Position numbers and translations under genes: made by a program | Notes under the pieces: model-generated | The model's input: only the letters and a program-made list of their open reading frames with translations | What the model was told of the DNA's origin: nothing | Database searches by the model: none | Part shown: in pieces, positions 42,755-51,379 of the stretch | Layout: each line of letters begins with the position of its first letter | Numbering within the stretch: position 1 is the stretch's first letter | Origin: Empedobacter brevis NBRC 14943 = ATCC 43319 | Lineage (GTDB): Bacteria; Bacteroidota; Bacteroidia; Flavobacteriales; Weeksellaceae | Length of the DNA stretch: 64,000 nucleotides | Assembly (NCBI RefSeq): GCF_000382425.1 | Contig: NZ_KB908298.1 | Coordinates: 1-64,000 of the forward strand | Reading direction: 5' to 3'

Positions 42755-43834
42755 TTAGGCGTAATGATTATTTTTTGCTCTTTCATATTGTGGTAACCAT
42801 TTGATGTCATCACCTAATTCCTTTGCAGCGTGTAATACAAAATAAGGGTCACGCAACAATTCTCTTCCTAAAAAAATTAAATCAGCTTCATTCTTTTGTA
42901 AAATTTCTTCAGCTTGTTTTGCTTCAAAAATTAATCCAACAGCTCCTGTAATAATATCTGCTTGATTTTTTACCGCATTGGCAAACGGAACCTGATAATT
43001 TTTCTTTACCTCAATTTTTTGATAACTTACACCTCCACCGGATGAAACATCAATTACGTCTACTCCATTTTCTTTTAGAATTTTACACAATTTTACTGTT
43101 TCTGTAATATCCCAACCATTTTCAGCCCAGTCCGAAGCAGATAAACGCACCCATAAAGATTGTGTAGTCATGTATTTTTTCATTTCGTCCACAACTTCTA
43201 AGACAAAACGAATTCTATTTTCGAAGCTTCCTCCATATTCATCTGTTCGGTTATTAATTAAAGGTGAAAAAAACTGATGCACCAAGTATCCATGAGCGCC
43301 ATGAATTTCTAAAATTTCGAAACCGGCTTTTATCGCACGTTCAGTTGCTTTTCCCCACTCTTTAACTAATTCTTGTATTTCCTTCACTGTTAATTGATGA
43401 GGAATTCCATCTGTATCATTAAAAGGAAGTTGAGCGCTGGAAACTGTTTTCCAACCCTTTTCTTCATTTGGTTTCAATTGTTGATGTCCCAACCAAGGTT
43501 TTTCGGTACTTGCTTTACGACCTGCATGTGCTAATTGAATGCCAGGCACGCAATTATATTTTTTAATTTCAGACGTTATCTTTAAATAAGCTTCTATCTG
43601 TTCATCTTTCCAAATTCCTAAATCACCATATGAAATTCTCCCTTCCGGTGTAATTGCAGTTGCTTCCTGAATAATTGCAGAAACATTCCCAACCGCACGG
43701 GAGATATAATGCTGAAAATGCCAATTGTTTGGAAAACCATCTTCCGAAGAATATTGGCACATTGGTGACATGATAATTCTATTTTTTAATGAAATAGATT
43801 CGTTTATTTTGATTGACTCAAATAATTTACTCAT
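42755..43834 (-). CDS. namA: Old-yellow-enzyme NADPH dehydrogenase, YqjM/NamA type
   Basis: The 359-residue flavoenzyme reduces activated C=C bonds. The N-terminal SPMCQYS contains Cys26, the mark of the YqjM subgroup. EIHGAHGYLVHQFFSPLINNRTDEYGGSFENR holds the substrate-binding His pair and the flavin-binding region; LGRELLRDPYF is near the end. It is first in an operon with a VOC protein and an MFS transporter, a combination that suggests detoxification of reactive carbonyl compounds (inference). The divergent gap to ndh (43835-44123) shows no further gene. Confidence 0.9.
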   Translation of the reverse strand: MSKLFESIKINESISLKNRIIMSPMCQYSSEDGFPNNWHFQHYISRAVGNVSAIIQEATAITPEGRISYGDLGIWKDEQIEAYLKITSEIKKYNCVPGIQLAHAGRKASTEKPWLGHQQLKPNEEKGWKTVSSAQLPFNDTDGIPHQLTVKEIQELVKEWGKATERAIKAGFEILEIHGAHGYLVHQFFSPLINNRTDEYGGSFENRIRFVLEVVDEMKKYMTTQSLWVRLSASDWAENGWDITETVKLCKILKENGVDVIDVSSGGGVSYQKIEVKKNYQVPFANAVKNQADIITGAVGLIFEAKQAEEILQKNEADLIFLGRELLRDPYFVLHAAKELGDDIKWLPQYERAKNNHYA

Positions 43835-44123
43835 TACTTATATTTTTTATTCAACTAATAGTGAATAAAATTCGTGATTTTGATTCATTTCTTAAAATGA
43901 TTTCATCAAAATCTTTTTAAATAGTATTCATCTAAAAACACAGCAAGAAAAATTTAAAAACTTAACTTATTACAACAATTTATTTAAAACTGACAAAAAA
44001 CATAGATTTAAAAAAATCTAATAATCAATCCGATATCATAGTAAATATTTAAGGTTCAGAATAATTTTTAATAAATCTTTCATTGTTTCTGAGTTTGTTC
44101 GTAATTTTACAAAAAAGTGAATT

Positions 44124-45458
44124 TTGGAAAAGAAAAAGATTGTCATTTTAGGTGCTGGATTTGCCGGACTTAAATTAGCCCGTAAATTAAATAATAACCC
44201 ACACTTTTCTGTTACACTTATTGACCGCTATAACTATCATCAATTTCAACCTCTTTTTTACCAGGTTGCTACAGCTGGGATTAATGCAAGTGATATTTCA
44301 TTCCCCATACGTAAAGTTTTTCAAAACAGTAAAAATATAAGCGTACGATTAGCTGAAGTAACGGCAATTAAAAAGAATGAGAATATTGTTGAAACCACTA
44401 TCGGTGATTTTTCTTATGATTATTTGGTTGTTGCCATGGGATGTACCACAAATTTCTTCGGTAACAAACAAATTGAGGAATTATCGTTCCCGATGAAATC
44501 TACAAACGAAGCTTTAACGCTTAAGAACAGATTATTGACCAATTTTGAAAGTGCCTATTCAGCAGAATCTGAAGAAGAATTGGAAGAAATCCTAAACATT
44601 GTTGTTGTTGGTGGAGGACCAACAGGAGTTGAACTTTCAGGTGCTATTGCACATATGAAAAGACACGTTCTACCTAAAGATTATCCTGATTTGGATTTTT
44701 CAAAATTAAACATTTATCTAATTGAAGGTGGCCCAAATTTATTGGGACCAATGTCTGATTTAGCCCATAAAAAATCGTACGAGTATTTGACAAATATGGG
44801 CGTACATGTTTGGACAGAAGGACGAGTGACTGATTACGATGGAAAAACAATTTCATTGGCTGATGGACGTACAATCAAAACACGAAATTTAATCTGGTCT
44901 GCCGGTGTTACCGGAAATATCCCGGAAGGAGCTGTACCACAGGAGGAATTGCAGCGAGGAAATCGTTTTAAGGTCGACCGTACAAGTAAAATTATCGATA
45001 CCGAGAATATTTATGCAATTGGGGATATTGCTTCAATGGAAACACCAAAATATCCGCATGGACATCCTCAATTGGCAAGAGTTGCCGGTGATCAAGCTGT
45101 TCTTTTGGCAAAAAATTTTGCCAAAATCGGAGAAGGTACTTCGGAAGATAAATTAACATTGTTCGAATACGATGATCCAGGATCTATGGCAACCATAGGA
45201 AAACATAAAGCTGTAGTCGATTTGCCTAAATTTTCATTTTCCGGACGAATGGCATGGTTCATTTGGATGCTTTTGCATTTGATGCTTATTTTGACTGTTC
45301 GTAACAAACTGGCTATTTTCTTTAATTGGGCACAGAACTATTTTACCAACGATTCATCATTGCGTATTATCGTTCGTCCCACTAAAAAGGACTTTCGTTT
45401 TAATTTAAAAGGATATAGACGTTTTCCAAAAAATCGTGATAAAGAAGTAGAAGCATAA
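44124..45458 (+). CDS. ndh: NADH:quinone oxidoreductase type II
   Basis: Single-subunit, non-pumping NADH dehydrogenase at the membrane. TTG 44124 (MEKKKIVILGAGFAGLKLARKL) is the only start that preserves the first FAD-binding GxGxxG. The NADH-binding motif is NIVVVGGGPTGVELSGAIA near residue 157. IYAIGDIASM binds FAD. A C-terminal amphipathic/hydrophobic segment (MAWFIWMLLHLMLILTVRNKLAIFFNWAQNYF) anchors it. A terminator follows. Confidence 0.93.
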   Translation: MEKKKIVILGAGFAGLKLARKLNNNPHFSVTLIDRYNYHQFQPLFYQVATAGINASDISFPIRKVFQNSKNISVRLAEVTAIKKNENIVETTIGDFSYDYLVVAMGCTTNFFGNKQIEELSFPMKSTNEALTLKNRLLTNFESAYSAESEEELEEILNIVVVGGGPTGVELSGAIAHMKRHVLPKDYPDLDFSKLNIYLIEGGPNLLGPMSDLAHKKSYEYLTNMGVHVWTEGRVTDYDGKTISLADGRTIKTRNLIWSAGVTGNIPEGAVPQEELQRGNRFKVDRTSKIIDTENIYAIGDIASMETPKYPHGHPQLARVAGDQAVLLAKNFAKIGEGTSEDKLTLFEYDDPGSMATIGKHKAVVDLPKFSFSGRMAWFIWMLLHLMLILTVRNKLAIFFNWAQNYFTNDSSLRIIVRPTKKDFRFNLKGYRRFPKNRDKEVEA

Positions 45459-45480
45459 GAAATTCTTTAATTTAAAATAT

Positions 45481-45506
45481 AAGCCACTTAAAAAGTGGCT
45501 TTTTTA
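45481..45506 (+). terminator. Terminator between ndh and pdxH
   Basis: AAGCCACTT-AAA-AAGTGGCTT followed by a T-run, between convergent genes. Confidence 0.8.
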
Positions 45507-45514
45507 TTTATCTT

Positions 45515-46162
45515 TTAAGGAGCTAATCGTTCTTTTTTCCAATCGAAATCCTCTTGTAAAACATATCGGAATCTGTCATGTAAACGGCTTGGACGTCCCT
45601 GCCAAAATTCAATTTCTGTTGGACGTACCAAAAATCCTCCCCAATGATCTGGTCGAGGAATTTCTTTACCTTCGTATTTTTTTTCAAACACCAACTCTTC
45701 CGCTGCTAAATCCTGGTGTTCATCAATCACCGAACTTTGAGCTGAAATCCAAGCCCCCAATTGACTACTTCGAGGTCGTGTTTCAAAATAACCATCCGAA
45801 TTATTGGCAGATGTTTTCTCTGCTACACCTTTTATAATAATTTGACGTTCTAAAAAAGGCCAAAAAAATGACAAACAAACTTTTGGATTCTCTAGCAAAG
45901 CTTTTCCCTTTTGGCTGTTATAATTCGTATAAAAAATAAAACCTTCTTCTGTGTATTTTTTCAATAAAACAACACGCGTTCTAGGAAAACCGTCTTCTCC
46001 AATAGTGGCTACAGACATGGCATTTGCTTCATCTACACCATCAGAATTCTCTGCTTGTAAAAACCAATCACGAAATTGTTCGATAGGATTTTCTCTTAAC
46101 GAATCAAAATTCATGGACTGTTTTTCATAAACTTTTCTTTTATAACTTAAATCTTGTTTCAT
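45515..46162 (-). CDS. pdxH: Pyridoxamine 5'-phosphate oxidase
   Basis: It oxidises PNP/PMP to pyridoxal phosphate with FMN. The 215 residues show AMSVATIGEDGFPRTRVVLLKKYTEEGFIFYTNYNSQKG, ARFFW-like CLSFFWPFLERQIIIKGVAEK, RPRSSQLGAWISAQS and the C-terminal RLHDRFRYV with EDFDWKKERLAP. These are complete PdxH signatures. Confidence 0.95.
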   Translation of the reverse strand: MKQDLSYKRKVYEKQSMNFDSLRENPIEQFRDWFLQAENSDGVDEANAMSVATIGEDGFPRTRVVLLKKYTEEGFIFYTNYNSQKGKALLENPKVCLSFFWPFLERQIIIKGVAEKTSANNSDGYFETRPRSSQLGAWISAQSSVIDEHQDLAAEELVFEKKYEGKEIPRPDHWGGFLVRPTEIEFWQGRPSRLHDRFRYVLQEDFDWKKERLAP

Positions 46163-46237
46163 TAATGAATATTTTTTATTTTTAAACGGATAATCTTATA
46201 TTTCGTTAAGATTTCACACGAGAAAACCAAAACAGAA

Positions 46238-46789
46238 ATGTCTATCAAAAATATAAAAAAAGGTGCTATTCTAGTTGCCAAACCTACATTAAGTAACGAT
46301 ATTTTTCAACGAAGTGTTATTTTGATAACTGAACACTTGGAATCTGGAAGTATTGGTTTTATTCTTAACCGCTCTTCACACATCCCAATTAGTATTTTTG
46401 TTTCTGAAATAGAATCCGGTACTCTTGTTTTTGAAGGTGGTCCTGTAGACAAAGAAAATATTTATTATCTCCACAAACGTCCTGACTTAATCAGAAATAG
46501 TGAAAAAATATCAGAAGATCTATATTGGTCCGGTGTTTATGAAGATGTACGAGAGGCTATCAACCAGAATTTGATAAAAGAAAATGAAATCAAATTTTTT
46601 ATTGGATATTGCGGCTGGGCCCCAAAACAAATTAAAAATGAATTAAGTGATAACTCTTGGGCTGTAACTAATTTAGATTTTGATATTTTTGAGCGTTGGG
46701 ACGCTGATTTATGGAAGAAACTGATGAAACAGCTTGGAGGTGAAAACCTAATTTGGTTAAACACCCCGGCTGATCCTTCTATGAATTAA
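46238..46789 (+). CDS. yqgE: YqgE/AlgH family protein
   Basis: The 183 residues include KGAILVAKPTLSNDIFQRSVILITEHLESGSIGFILNRSS, VFEGGPVDKENIYYLHK, and FFIGYCGWAPKQIKNELSDNSWAV. These are characteristic of UPF0301 (YqgE/AlgH). The molecular role of the family is not settled. It is divergent from pdxH and convergent with the aminotransferase gene, the stops being 4 bases apart. Confidence 0.93.
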   Translation: MSIKNIKKGAILVAKPTLSNDIFQRSVILITEHLESGSIGFILNRSSHIPISIFVSEIESGTLVFEGGPVDKENIYYLHKRPDLIRNSEKISEDLYWSGVYEDVREAINQNLIKENEIKFFIGYCGWAPKQIKNELSDNSWAVTNLDFDIFERWDADLWKKLMKQLGGENLIWLNTPADPSMN

Positions 46790-46793
46790 TCGA

Positions 46794-47603
46794 TTATAAA
46801 TAGTTAAATATCGATTTTGTTTTATCTGAAGTATATTCTTTTTTGCGATTTTTAGTAATTGGTAAAATTCCAATTCCGTCTATCAATACAAAAACTTCTT
46901 CTGCTTTTTGAATTTCGAAAGGAAATATTTCGGTCTCCTCTACTTTAAATTTTTCCGATTGATTAATTTTCGAAATAAAATTATTTCTCAAAACACTTGT
47001 TATCACCCCTTCTTCTTTTTTAGGTGTACGAATCGTTTCTTCATTTATAACGAAAATATTTCCACGTAAAGAACGTGCCATTTTTTTGTTGGCATTCAAC
47101 AAAATAATGTCCGCATAGTCATTTTCTAAACGATAAATTTCCGCAATATTTTCTTCCGGACGATACGTATTGACAAGCGAATAAAATGCTGTATTAACAA
47201 CATAATCTTTGTACACATCAATTTCATTCTCTCGTTGTAAAAATTCCCAGTCTTGTTCACTGTTTTCTATCGAAATGATATAATTGATGGATGCTTTAAG
47301 GTAATCTTCTTCCGCATTTCTAAAAACAAAAAATTCTACTTTTCCTGATTTCGTTTGATTTGCTTCAGCTAATAAATTGATTTGTTCTTGAAAAAATTCC
47401 GGTGTAAAATCTAAGGGAATATTCATGCGATAGATACGCATCGAAGCCATTAAATTAAAATAATGATCTTCCCAGTCGATAATTTCACCCTTTACAAATC
47501 GTAAAATTTCTTTTACAGCGTCACCATTTCGAAAAGCTCTATTCTGAATTCCAATTTCTGCATTTGCTTGATCGACAATAACGCCACCTAAGTTAATTTT
47601 CAA
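46794..47603 (-). CDS. Aminotransferase class IV (PabC-like) protein, catalytic Lys not seen
   Basis: The 269 residues have the class IV fold signatures: VDQANAEIGIQNRAFRNGDAVKEILRFVKGEIIDWEDHYFNLMASMRIYRM, NDYADIILLNANKKMARSLRGNIFVI and IRTPKKEEGVITSVLRNN. Class IV enzymes bind PLP through a Lys before the second of these blocks; here that stretch reads NTYRPEENIAEIYRLENDY with no Lys. It is either a non-PLP relative or a degenerate copy. In many Flavobacteriia a PabC-like gene stands beside yqgE and this START-like gene. Confidence 0.78.
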   Translation of the reverse strand: MKINLGGVIVDQANAEIGIQNRAFRNGDAVKEILRFVKGEIIDWEDHYFNLMASMRIYRMNIPLDFTPEFFQEQINLLAEANQTKSGKVEFFVFRNAEEDYLKASINYIISIENSEQDWEFLQRENEIDVYKDYVVNTAFYSLVNTYRPEENIAEIYRLENDYADIILLNANKKMARSLRGNIFVINEETIRTPKKEEGVITSVLRNNFISKINQSEKFKVEETEIFPFEIQKAEEVFVLIDGIGILPITKNRKKEYTSDKTKSIFNYL

Positions 47604-47614
47604 AATAATAGATT

Positions 47615-47998
47615 TTAAACAGATCCTAATATTTTTTTAAGATCTTCAATTTGACTTTCCCACAATTGTTTTGATTCTTCCACCTCGTCTTCATCAGCAA
47701 AATCTGTAATTACCAATGAGACATCATTTGTCAAATCATCTTCTACGATTGTTAATTCGAAGAAATATTTTGTGTCTTCATCATATTCCCATTGAAAACG
47801 TACATAACTATCTTGTTTCGATTTCATCAAAAATGCTGATTCTTCGTGTCCATCCCAAATAAAAGTATATTTTTCTCCACGAGAATTTACGTTATCTGCA
47901 AACCATTCTGACAAACCAGAAGGATTTGATATATAGTTATATAACAAAGATGGTGAAGACTTTATTGAAAATTCTACTTGATATTTCTTTTTTGGCAT
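47615..47998 (-). CDS. START-like domain protein
   Basis: ATG 47998 is the start (MPKKKYQVEFSIKSSPSLLYNYISNPSGLSEWFADNVN); the open frame 20 codons further upstream overlaps the tRNA promoter side and lacks similarity. The 127 residues resemble AHSA1/START-like proteins, with ISNPSGLSEWFAD, FIWDGHEESAFLM and VRFQWEYDEDTKYFFEL. An acidic C-terminus (DFADEDEVEESKQLWESQIEDLKKILG) follows. Lipid or small-ligand binding is the general fold role. It is 11 bases upstream of the class IV gene. Confidence 0.82.
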   Translation of the reverse strand: MPKKKYQVEFSIKSSPSLLYNYISNPSGLSEWFADNVNSRGEKYTFIWDGHEESAFLMKSKQDSYVRFQWEYDEDTKYFFELTIVEDDLTNDVSLVITDFADEDEVEESKQLWESQIEDLKKILGSV

Positions 47999-48089
47999 AA
48001 TTCTATTTAATTGAAGTCGCAAGATATAAAATGAATTGTATCTACCAAAGAAAATCAAAATAAGTTTTGTTATAAAATTTAAAAAAAAT

Positions 48090-48097
48090 TACCTTTG
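48090..48097 (+). promoter_or_regulatory. -7 box of tRNA-Met
   Basis: TACCTTTG with TTG at 48067-48069 (20-base spacer), 17 bases before the tRNA. Confidence 0.65.
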
Positions 48098-48114
48098 CAA
48101 AAATTAAAAAATTA

Positions 48115-48188
48115 GGCGAGGTAGCTCAGATGGTTAGAGCGCAGGATTCATAACCCTGAGGTCGGCAGTTCGATTCTGCTCTTCGCTA
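48115..48188 (+). tRNA. tRNA-Met (anticodon CAT)
   Basis: A 74-base cloverleaf: acceptor GGCGAGG / CTTCGCT (two G-U pairs), D stem GCTC/GAGC, anticodon loop TTCATAA with CAT, variable loop AGGTC, T arm GGCAG-TTCGATT-CTGCT, discriminator A. CCA is not encoded. The acceptor starts with a pair (G-U), unlike the usual initiator mismatch, so it is probably an elongator Met or tRNA-Ile2 (CAT). It has its own promoter and terminator. Confidence 0.93.
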
Positions 48189-48190
48189 CA

Positions 48191-48224
48191 AAAAAGCCCA
48201 AAAGGAAATCCTTTTGGGCTTTTT
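48191..48224 (+). terminator. Terminator of tRNA-Met
   Basis: A 16-bp perfect stem (AAAAAGCCCAAAAGGA / TCCTTTTGGGCTTTTT), 2 bases after the tRNA. Confidence 0.88.
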
Positions 48225-48247
48225 ATCCACTATTAATAAAAACTATA

Positions 48248-49102
48248 CTAATCTAAATAACCTACTACCTGATAAGCTCTTGTTCCTCTGTCATAAATTT
48301 TTTGATACAAAACACCTCCGAATTCATACAAATATTCTCCTCCATAATCTACTCTTTCGTAACCGGCCGGTAAGGCATATACAATAGCACCTATCGGAGC
48401 TTGAACAACTTCATAATAACTTCTATTTGGTCTGTAATAAATCCCTTCATAAAAGTAATATGGATTACGGTTACCAATATTAATTGTAAGATAACCTATT
48501 GGCAATACATTAATTCTAAATCCTACATATGGCATATACCTTACATAGCCATTATTATAAGGACGATAATAAATACCATTGTTGCCATAGAAGTTATAAT
48601 TGTTGTAAGTATACTTATGATAACTTCTTACATTAACATTCGAAACTGGACGATTTCCTCTATATGAACTAGAACTTATGCGAACCGGATTGTTATGAAA
48701 ATCTCTATTTTTTAAACTCTCAGATCTATTGCTGTTGCTATTTCCTCTGTTATCTCTTCCTCTATTCTCGTTTTTCCAATTGTTATTAGAACTTGGACGA
48801 CTTCCTACAACCGCAGTATTCTCTCTGTTAACTCGTGTACTTGTTCCACGTTCTGTTCTACTGTTAGAATTTTTCCACGAATCATTTTTATTATTTCCAC
48901 GATCTATTCTTTCTGTTCTATTGCCTTCAATACGACTAGTTCTATTTTCGTTTCTAGTCATCTCAGAGCGTCCATTTCCTTGACTTCTTGCTTCACGTGA
49001 AGCTCTCTCTCCTCTTTGGCCTCTGTCTTGGGCGTTAACACCAACAGCTAACATCGCTGCAAAAGCTACTCCCAAAAGTGTAAATCTAATTTTTTTCATC
49101 AT
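48248..49102 (-). CDS. Secreted DUF6515-type protein with Arg/Asn/Ser-rich region
   Basis: The 284 residues start with a signal peptide (MKKIRFTLLGVAFAAMLAVGVNAQ). About 120 residues of low-complexity, strongly basic R/N/S/G-rich sequence follow (QGNGRSEMTRNENRTSRIEGNR). The second half has Tyr-rich strands (YNNYNFYGNNGIYYRPYNNGYVRY) and PIGAIVYALPAGYERVDYGGEYLYEFGGVLYQ, the mark of DUF6515. It is probably an envelope protein whose function is unknown. Confidence 0.75.
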   Translation of the reverse strand: MMKKIRFTLLGVAFAAMLAVGVNAQDRGQRGERASREARSQGNGRSEMTRNENRTSRIEGNRTERIDRGNNKNDSWKNSNSRTERGTSTRVNRENTAVVGSRPSSNNNWKNENRGRDNRGNSNSNRSESLKNRDFHNNPVRISSSSYRGNRPVSNVNVRSYHKYTYNNYNFYGNNGIYYRPYNNGYVRYMPYVGFRINVLPIGYLTINIGNRNPYYFYEGIYYRPNRSYYEVVQAPIGAIVYALPAGYERVDYGGEYLYEFGGVLYQKIYDRGTRAYQVVGYLD

Positions 49103-49330
49103 CTAACATTTTAAAAATAAACTAAGACATTTCTCTTATTACTATTTCCATGCCATAATGATCAATTTACTTCATCAAAACTGTTACAATAATCAAAATA
49201 TTTTATAACAGTTTAATATTCAAACAACTAAATCAACAATTTAGTTTAACATATTTGTTAATTATTTATTTCATGCATGGTTTGTATTGATTTTTGAAAT
49301 CATTACTTTTGTTTTTAAGAAATTAAAATA

Positions 49331-50380
49331 ATGATTGACGTTAAAAATGCTTACATCGCCTTTATTAGTTTACAGAAAGTAGGACATAAAGTTCGCGAAG
49401 AAGCAAATATTTTTGCCGAAAAAACACTAGAATATGATGAAAGTAAAGAAGAACAATTGGTTCCTTTTCTACTTAGTCCTTTCAAAAAAACACTTGAGAT
49501 TAATCGATTTACACATTATACGGAGAAGCTAGAATTTAATGTCTTGTATAACCAATGCAAACAAATGTTTGATGAAGAGACAGATTTTATAGATTTTTCG
49601 CAAGAAGTATTAAGTCATTTGTATGAGAAATCCTTACATCCTCAAATAAAAAGTGGCGAAGTCTTTATTGCTCTTTTCGAAAATATGATGTTTGATGGAA
49701 TTCCTTGCCGCGGAATTGGTATTTATAAATTAGAAAATAAAAAGAAATTCTTGCGATTTGATGAATCCAAAGGATTGGATTACAACATCTGGAAAGGATA
49801 CAAATTAGAAGGAATTGATAAAGCGTGTCTTATTCTGGATACTCATCGTGACGAAGGTTTCCGTGTGTATTCCATTGATGATAAAAATGTTGAGTCTGAA
49901 TATTGGAAAAAGAATTTCTTAGAAATTGATTTAATCAAAGATAACAATTACCATACGAAAAAATATATGGAATTGATTACAGATTTTTCGAATGACTTTT
50001 TACTGGATAAAACAGATAAAAAACAACAGGCTGAATTCATTTCCAATTCGATTAATGTTCTAAATTCGAACGAATTCGTTACAAATGAAATTTTTGAAGA
50101 TCAGGTTTTGAAACCTTTCGAAATTATTGATGAATTCAAAGAGTATAAAAAAGATTATAGTGAAAATAATCGGGTTGAATTTGTAGAATCTTTTGAGGTT
50201 TCTGTCCCTACCTTAATGAAAGAGAGTAAAAAAATTAAAAGTGAAATTAAACTGGATACTAAAATAAACATTAAATTGGATTTAACAAATCCTGATGCTG
50301 CCGAAGAATACTTGGAGCGAGGCTTTGATGAAGAAAAGAAAATGTATTATTACAAAGTTTATTTTAATTCTGAACAATAA
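49331..50380 (+). CDS. Nucleoid-associated protein (NdpA/YejK family)
   Basis: The 349 residues resemble the 37-kDa nucleoid-associated family: LSPFKKTLEINRFTH, HPQIKSGEVFIALFENMMFDGIPCRGIGIYKLENKK, AFIS-like start and the C-terminal VPTLMKESKKIKSEIKLDTKINIKLDL. E. coli YejK binds nucleoid DNA; the role in Bacteroidota is not established. It has its own terminator. Confidence 0.82.
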   Translation: MIDVKNAYIAFISLQKVGHKVREEANIFAEKTLEYDESKEEQLVPFLLSPFKKTLEINRFTHYTEKLEFNVLYNQCKQMFDEETDFIDFSQEVLSHLYEKSLHPQIKSGEVFIALFENMMFDGIPCRGIGIYKLENKKKFLRFDESKGLDYNIWKGYKLEGIDKACLILDTHRDEGFRVYSIDDKNVESEYWKKNFLEIDLIKDNNYHTKKYMELITDFSNDFLLDKTDKKQQAEFISNSINVLNSNEFVTNEIFEDQVLKPFEIIDEFKEYKKDYSENNRVEFVESFEVSVPTLMKESKKIKSEIKLDTKINIKLDLTNPDAAEEYLERGFDEEKKMYYYKVYFNSEQ

Positions 50381-50383
50381 AAT

Positions 50384-50409
50384 AAAAGCTCCCATTCAGG
50401 AGCTTTATT
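50384..50409 (+). terminator. Terminator after the nucleoid-associated protein gene
   Basis: AAAGCTCC / GGAGCTTT stem extended by A/T pairs, loop CATTCA, between convergent genes. Confidence 0.75.
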
Positions 50410-50429
50410 TATTTTAAATTCAATTATGG

Positions 50430-50945
50430 TTATTTATCTAACCTTATTTTTTGTTGGTTCTGCTGCAATTGATACAACTCTATTATATCTTCTATAGGAT
50501 AATTGAACCAATCAACTTGTTTTTTGATTTTCGAATTTTTATCCAAGTACAAATAAGTTGTAAATTTCATTGCAGGAAATTTTACTCCATTGTAGGTATA
50601 AGGCGAAAATTCTCCGTTTGCAACAATCATGGAGTCATTCGTAAATAGTTCTTTTACCTGTAACAATTTATTGTTTTCATATTGCATGCTTTGATCATTC
50701 CAACGTATAATATCGTTGAGCAAATAACGAGGATCAACAGTTGAAGGCCCCGAATATTGTGCAACATTTTCGTAAACTAAACTATCGTTATAAAAAGATA
50801 ACATTTTTTTGTAATCAGCCCTAGATGAATAATTCTCAAAAAAACGTTTTCCCAATTCTTCGTCTTCTCTTGTTGAATTTGGGTGACAACTTCCTAAAAA
50901 AGAAATTGATAAAATACTTAAAATCCAAGTAAATTTTATTCTCAT
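50430..50945 (-). CDS. Lipoprotein of unknown function
   Basis: The 171 residues start with a lipoprotein signal (WILSILSISFLGSC, lipobox Cys20). The rest (KRFFENYSSRADYKKMLSFYNDSLVYENVAQY, MKFTTYLYLDKNSKIKKQVDWFNYP) is reminiscent of NTF2/SnoaL-like domains, which I offer only as a possibility. Its start overlaps the upstream lipoprotein gene by four bases, in an operon behind the NtrC-type regulator. Confidence 0.72.
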   Translation of the reverse strand: MRIKFTWILSILSISFLGSCHPNSTREDEELGKRFFENYSSRADYKKMLSFYNDSLVYENVAQYSGPSTVDPRYLLNDIIRWNDQSMQYENNKLLQVKELFTNDSMIVANGEFSPYTYNGVKFPAMKFTTYLYLDKNSKIKKQVDWFNYPIEDIIELYQLQQNQQKIRLDK

Positions 50946-51370
50946 TTGTCTGAAATTCTTGTTAAATAATTTTCACCTTTATCATCAGCCATTCCATCTT
51001 CGTTCAAAATCATAATCTCAGAATTATCCGACCATCGTAAAAACTGAAAAGGTAATTTTTTCTTTTTTGAAACAACTTCCATTAAAGACCCATCATCTTT
51101 TTTGTATAAATCACCATTATATGATTGACCTTTATATTCTACCGAAAATTTGTCTTCATCTAATTTCAGTATCACTTTTTCACCATAAAAATCTCCTTCA
51201 AAAATGCCTTTGTAAATAAGTGTTTCATTCGTAAAAACAGAATTTTTTTCTAACGATAACACATCTTCATGTGACAAACCATCAGAGCTTTTGTCTCTTT
51301 CTACTTTATCTTTGTTACAAGAAAATATCAGAAGATGACACATCAATAGCAAAAAGCCAATCCTTTTCAT
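50942..51370 (-). CDS. Lipoprotein of unknown function (NlpE-like layout)
   Basis: The 142 residues have a lipoprotein signal (LLLMCHLLIFSC, Cys18). A short beta-rich domain follows (LIYKGIFEGDFYGEKVILKLDEDKFSVEYKGQSYNGDLYKKDDGS), which recalls the NlpE N-terminal fold. It lies 9 bases after the sigma-54-type regulator gene and overlaps the next lipoprotein gene (ATGA). Confidence 0.7.
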   Translation of the reverse strand: MKRIGFLLLMCHLLIFSCNKDKVERDKSSDGLSHEDVLSLEKNSVFTNETLIYKGIFEGDFYGEKVILKLDEDKFSVEYKGQSYNGDLYKKDDGSLMEVVSKKKKLPFQFLRWSDNSEIMILNEDGMADDKGENYLTRISDK

Positions 51371-51379
51371 GAGAATCGA

